This document shows positions 59,701 to 64,000 of a stretch of 64,000 bases of DNA, piece after piece (position 1 is the stretch's first letter; every line of letters begins with the position of its first letter). Source of the DNA: Tanypteryx hageni (Eukaryota; Arthropoda; Insecta; Odonata; Petaluridae); contig CM054117.1 in assembly GCA_028673005.1 (NCBI GenBank), forward strand, positions 53,753,370-53,817,369, given 5' to 3'. The notes under the pieces were generated by a model, which was not told the origin of the DNA, searched no databases, and was given only the letters and a program-made list of their open reading frames with translations. The position numbers and the translations under genes were made by a program.

Positions 59701-62700
59701 CTGAACATAATGGCGTAAGAAAACACCTCGGTTGAAATTCTATTTATTTTTCTCGCCCGAATAAATGGCGAAAGAGTTACCAAATCGCACACAGCGCGAA
59801 GCAACGGAGCCAGACAGCCCGCGGAGCCGAGGCGTCTCTGTTCGTGCGTATTTTAAAAGGCGCCAAGGCGTGACAAACATTGTTTTCGACGGCGGTTGCA
59901 CCGTTGAGTCCCTTAATTGTCCGCAGGAATTGCGTGAAGAGGCGTGCATGTGTATTTTCATGGTACTACTTTCGAGGAAAGAAGACGGGAGAGAAAAAAC
60001 GCCCTTTCGCTGCGTGTCGGTTTTTATGAGCATTGTTAAGGTGGTCGTGCAGTTTATATACACTTTTTTTTATATACCCGCCGGTACTGAGGAGCGCTAT
60101 GTGGGGCCCATTTCCTTTTCATCAACGCTTAAATTGGAGTCCGCGAGGTTTCTCAGAACTGAGGGGAGGGAGGATGTTAAGGGAGAGGTAGGATGGGAAA
60201 AGAGGAAGGGTAAGATGAAAGAGGCCGTTCCTTCTCCAACACTCCCGAGTTCCAAGTTTTTTTCCGGGGGGGAAATTTTTAGGAGTAATTTTGTTTCCGT
60301 TCGGCTGAAGATAAAAAAAACTACCTCTTCTTTGCAGTGACTTCCTGACTGCGATGCGGTTTTGAAATTCCTCCATTTCCGAATCGTCGGAGAGAGAGAG
60401 AGAGAGAGGAGACGGAGGAGTGAAAAATGCGAACTCAACTATCGTTTGGGGGGGAGGGCTTATTTCTGATAGTTAAGAATGCCGGAGTTAAATTACTTCC
60501 CACACTCATAATTGGAGCGACTGCTTAAAAACTAAAAGCCCGAAAATTCACAAAACCTCTACGAGAAAATTGATGATAATGGTGAAAAAATGCGGCTGTT
60601 TCAATGGAAAAGACATATGTTCGCGAGTTCTTACGGCGAGATAAACGATAAGCCATTAACGAACGAGCGTGACCGCGTGATCGCGCAAAACGCTAGTGAA
60701 TTTATTTTGCTCACAGCTTACTATTTACGTAAATCTGACTTAATTTAACGGTTCGCGGATTGCAAGTGCTCCGGTGAATGTCAAAATATCGCGGCAAAAT
60801 AACATGGCTATTTATGCCGTCGTAAATAAATAACAAACGCATTTTTATAAGCAAAAACAATTCGGCCCGTAACGGGTCAACATAAATATTTACAGTCTCC
60901 ATTTCGCCGAGATCAAGCAGGTTGCCGCTTCGCAAAGTTCTGTCCCTTAATCGCATTCGAGAATTCTGGGCAATTTAGGTGCCGCCATATGGGAAGTTAA
61001 TCTCCATTTGATCTTCTTTTCCACGCTACATGTAGGCACAAGACACGCCCGCACACGTACACATGACTGAAGTCACCCTTTTCAGCCGGGTTAATGAAGG
61101 AGCAGAAATGGAAGATCCCCGTACAATAAGAAAAAACGCAAAAAATGGAATGACTCTAGTATACCTTGCGTGGGAGTCTTGCGAATGCCCGAGAATGACA
61201 AAGGCTAGGTGTTGGCGGCTGAGAAACGGAACGAAACAGGATCACCCGCAATATGTATTCATCATCTTTTCCCATCTATTCCATCTTCTCCACCACGCCC
61301 TTCCTCAGACGTTCGTTCGGATTGCTTCCTTCGCTTCCATACAATCCATCCACCAATTTCATCTTATTTGCAAGAAAACTGCTCACCCATTAAAGCATTC
61401 CGTTATGATTCTCGTCTTATAGAAATGACGGTATAATATATATCTTCTAAAGGCGCGACTTTGTTTCAAGAGCAATCTCAATGCGCGAATAAAAATCACG
61501 TGATATCTTGAAACCGAGCCGATTGCGGTTAATTGGATATTCCGGCTGGTCGATATGGCTATTTAAATAAAATATAGTACAAAAATGAAAAATATAAAAT
61601 TAACATTAACAAAGTATAGAGAAAGTTAAATTCAATGCCTCATTTAATGCAATTAAATACGGTACTACTTATAAACACCTTTATTAGGCATATGACAAGT
61701 AAATATCGCCCACAGGTACGTACATTATGTAGTATAAAATGCTTTCAAATTATAAGTTTAAAAATTCGGTAATTCGTTATCCGGTTTATCGGGACTTTAC
61801 CGTTGATAATCATTTCGTATATAGTTTCGGCTATATGACATTAGATATTTATAGCTGAAAAATTTAAGTACTACTCCCAAAAAAGGAGAAAATAACTGTA
61901 AGATTCAGAAGAAAACAAAAATTTGTGAGATGTCGCGTATGATAAATACTCATCATTTCATCAGAAAGCACAATATAATATTGTAAAAATACTTTTAAAT
62001 GAAATTTTAAAAACAATTTGATCACTCACATAATTATATTTTTACTTTCTCCATATACGAAATATATTCATGAAAAAAATCAAATTCGATATTTCAACTG
62101 AAATACATGTTTTAAGTACCCCTGAACACGTTTTGACTATTCTCTCGATGATGGGTGTCTGTGTATGTCTGTGACCGGGATTTTGTGGTTGCTCTAATTC
62201 AAAAATTATTTATCAGATGAACGTGAAATTTTATATTTGACATTTTTGTTAAAGGAAGACGTGCTGATTAGTTTTTGGTAAAATCGGTCAATCGGAAGTG
62301 GGCGTTTACTCTTGTCACTTATCCGTTTTTTTATAATGGCTTTAATATTTGATAAATGTAAAAACATACTAGAATAAAAGTTGTAGGAATTTAATTTTCT
62401 ACAATGTTTGTTGGAAACATTTTCCCATATTTTCCCATTGTAAAAGAGATATTCTTGAAACTATATTATTTAGCTGCCAACGCCTCACCATCTACCGGCG
62501 ACTATTGTAAACGCTTTACGCGCCTTTTATTTTCTTAATTGTTGGATCTTCGGGCTATATTCAACATCAAAAGGCTACAGTGTGTCTATCTCTGTTTTTT
62601 GTTAAGTCATTAAATTTTTCTTGCAGTTCCTTCAAATATTTATCATTATTTAACCTATTTGGGATTTTTAGTAATATTACAGGTATGGAGAAAGTCATGT

Positions 62701-64000
62701 GGTGGCCACATCAGATTTTTTTAAACTATAAAATAAAATAATGCAAAAAATGGAAAGGCCAAATAAAATCCGGAAACTTAATCGCCTGAATTCTCCTAGC
62801 AACGAGAGATTTTAAAGACTGTAATTGTTGGTATGCCTTATCTCGAGTATGCTTCAATGTCCTCTCTTCTCGCACATCGCTGTTACAGCCTCAAACTCCT
62901 ACGCTAGTCTACTCTCTTTATTTCCTACTCATCGGTAAGAAATATACGCATCGCATCCTTTCCCGAGAGATTGTTACCAGAGGATCGAGTTTTTCCCCTA
63001 ATCTTTTCCTTGACCTCCGTAAGTCCGGATTGGAATAAATCAGGGGATTGCTCCTCGCGTCGACGTTGAGAATTAGACCGCTCCTTTAATAGAGATACAC
63101 ATACAAAAGCACGTCCAGTATCCGCTCTTTTTATCTTCCGAGAGAAAATCGTGATTGGCCAACAGTTTTCGCTCGCTCTCTCCGTCCGACGGTATCACGT
63201 TCGGGTCATAAATCGATAGCAGTTTGTCTCTAACGGTTTCGAACACGTCTATTTCCTTGAAGGGATAGACCAACCGATGAAAAACAAAAACTTTTTATGT
63301 TTGCAGTTTCAGACCCCTAAGAAATTGCTTGGTAGAGCAGTCTTGTATTTGACCAGATGAAAATGTTTTAAAGCAGATTTTAAAAACCGACACATATAAT
63401 ATGCTTTGAACACTAGGGCAAAAAAAGAAATGGATAAAATGGAAAAATAAATTCTTCATATGCACCAATGAACCGTTTTAATTAATATGATTACTACACG
63501 TAAGCGAACAGTTCCAACTTATGGGTAAAAATGAAAGATCATTGTCAGCTCCTTTAGTAATGAGTGAACGCGGTTCTAGAAAACTTTAGTGATCAGTGCT
63601 ATATTGATGGATTGTCAACCTATTACGGCTTAATGATAATAATCTATCAATGTTGACCAACATTTCATTGGGAAAATAACTGAATCAGGAGTTGTCAATC
63701 CATCATTAAACACGAGGTGCACAATCTCAAAGGTCACAATAGTCTCACAGGAACCCTTAAGACTAGAAATCACGAAGGAGAAAATGACATCTAATTGATT
63801 ACGTGCCGTAGAGACGTGACATTTACGCGGAAAAAATACTTTTTCTTTCGAGCGGAAAATTGAATTAATATGAAATGTTTCCTCAACAACCTTTTTAGGC
63901 ACTCGTTGATTGTACAACATTATAGTGTAAGATTAAGATTAAACTATGCAATAGCATGCATTACATAATTTTCAGAATTGGATTTACAGATCAAATGATA
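56740..64000. other. No recognisable gene or repeat
   Basis: Long AT-rich stretch. Composition-driven frames occur near 56.85-57.40 kb. A 191-codon plus-strand frame at 59,765-60,340 lacks any recognisable domain. A (GA)n run lies near 60,390-60,410. I found no tRNA box pair, terminal inverted repeats or splice-bounded exon. Confidence 0.45.

Noticed and set aside
59765..60340. 191-codon plus-strand open frame
   Set aside because: No recognisable domain, and overlapped by open frames on the other strand. At this local composition a frame of this length can arise by chance in 64 kb.

Overview
The window is non-coding eukaryotic DNA, most likely from an arthropod with a large, repeat-rich genome. 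It is AT-rich overall with patches of higher GC. CpG is not visibly depleted. It is dense in (CT)n/(GA)n and (AT)n microsatellites and holds remnants of tRNA-derived SINEs, hAT-type MITEs, non-LTR retrotransposon tails and hammerhead-like repeats. The species cannot be named from this. I find no complete protein-coding gene, no rRNA gene and no recognisable transposase or reverse transcriptase. Nearly all long open frames lie in simple-sequence tracts. The window reads as intergenic DNA or a very long intron. Two short candidate internal exons, at 42,435-42,478 (best) and 31,961-32,003 (weak), are the only coding-like signals.

Layout. 1-13 kb: mostly featureless, with a 16-bp minisatellite (2.34 kb), a CT/GA-rich block (3.5-4.2 kb) and a six-unit, about 146-bp periodic array that ends in a hairpin (6.2-7.2 kb, possibly Helitron/Helentron-related). 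13-21 kb: a hAT MITE (13.3 kb), a tRNA-type SINE head (14.25 kb), copy 1 of a tRNA hairpin element (17.7 kb), a second hAT MITE (18.1 kb) and copy 2 of the hairpin element (20.9 kb). 22.9-24.3 kb: tetranucleotide and (AT)n tracts framing a foldback repeat with a hammerhead-like core. 25-36 kb: a SINE fragment, hairpin-element copy 3 (28.8 kb), a purine-rich tract (31.3-31.9 kb), a hammerhead-like repeat (33.2 kb) and a hairpin (35.1 kb). 36-42 kb: a hAT MITE, a 16-bp minisatellite, a pyrimidine-rich tract and three retrotransposon 3' tails. 42-49 kb: the candidate exon, hairpin-element copy 4 (43.9 kb), a 1-kb purine tract with nested tandem arrays (45.4-46.4 kb), a foldback repeat with two opposed hammerhead-like motifs (47.4-47.6 kb) and a hAT MITE (48.5 kb). 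51-55 kb: hAT remnants and three SINEs. 55.3-64 kb: essentially nothing recognisable.

The most notable signal is the four-copy tRNA hairpin element. A degenerate 71-nt tRNA-Gly-like sequence sits inside inverted repeats and is followed by a conserved tail. Three copies are bounded by 10-13 bp target-site duplications. In copy 4 the leader plus tRNA module is inverted relative to the tail, as if flipped between the repeats. Second is a repeat family whose conserved core can be drawn as a type I hammerhead ribozyme with a minimal stem III, as is known from Penelope-like retroelements. Third, a tRNA-SINE at 55.1 kb shares its 3' end with two retrotransposon tails at 40.8 and 41.0 kb, which suggests a SINE/LINE partnership.
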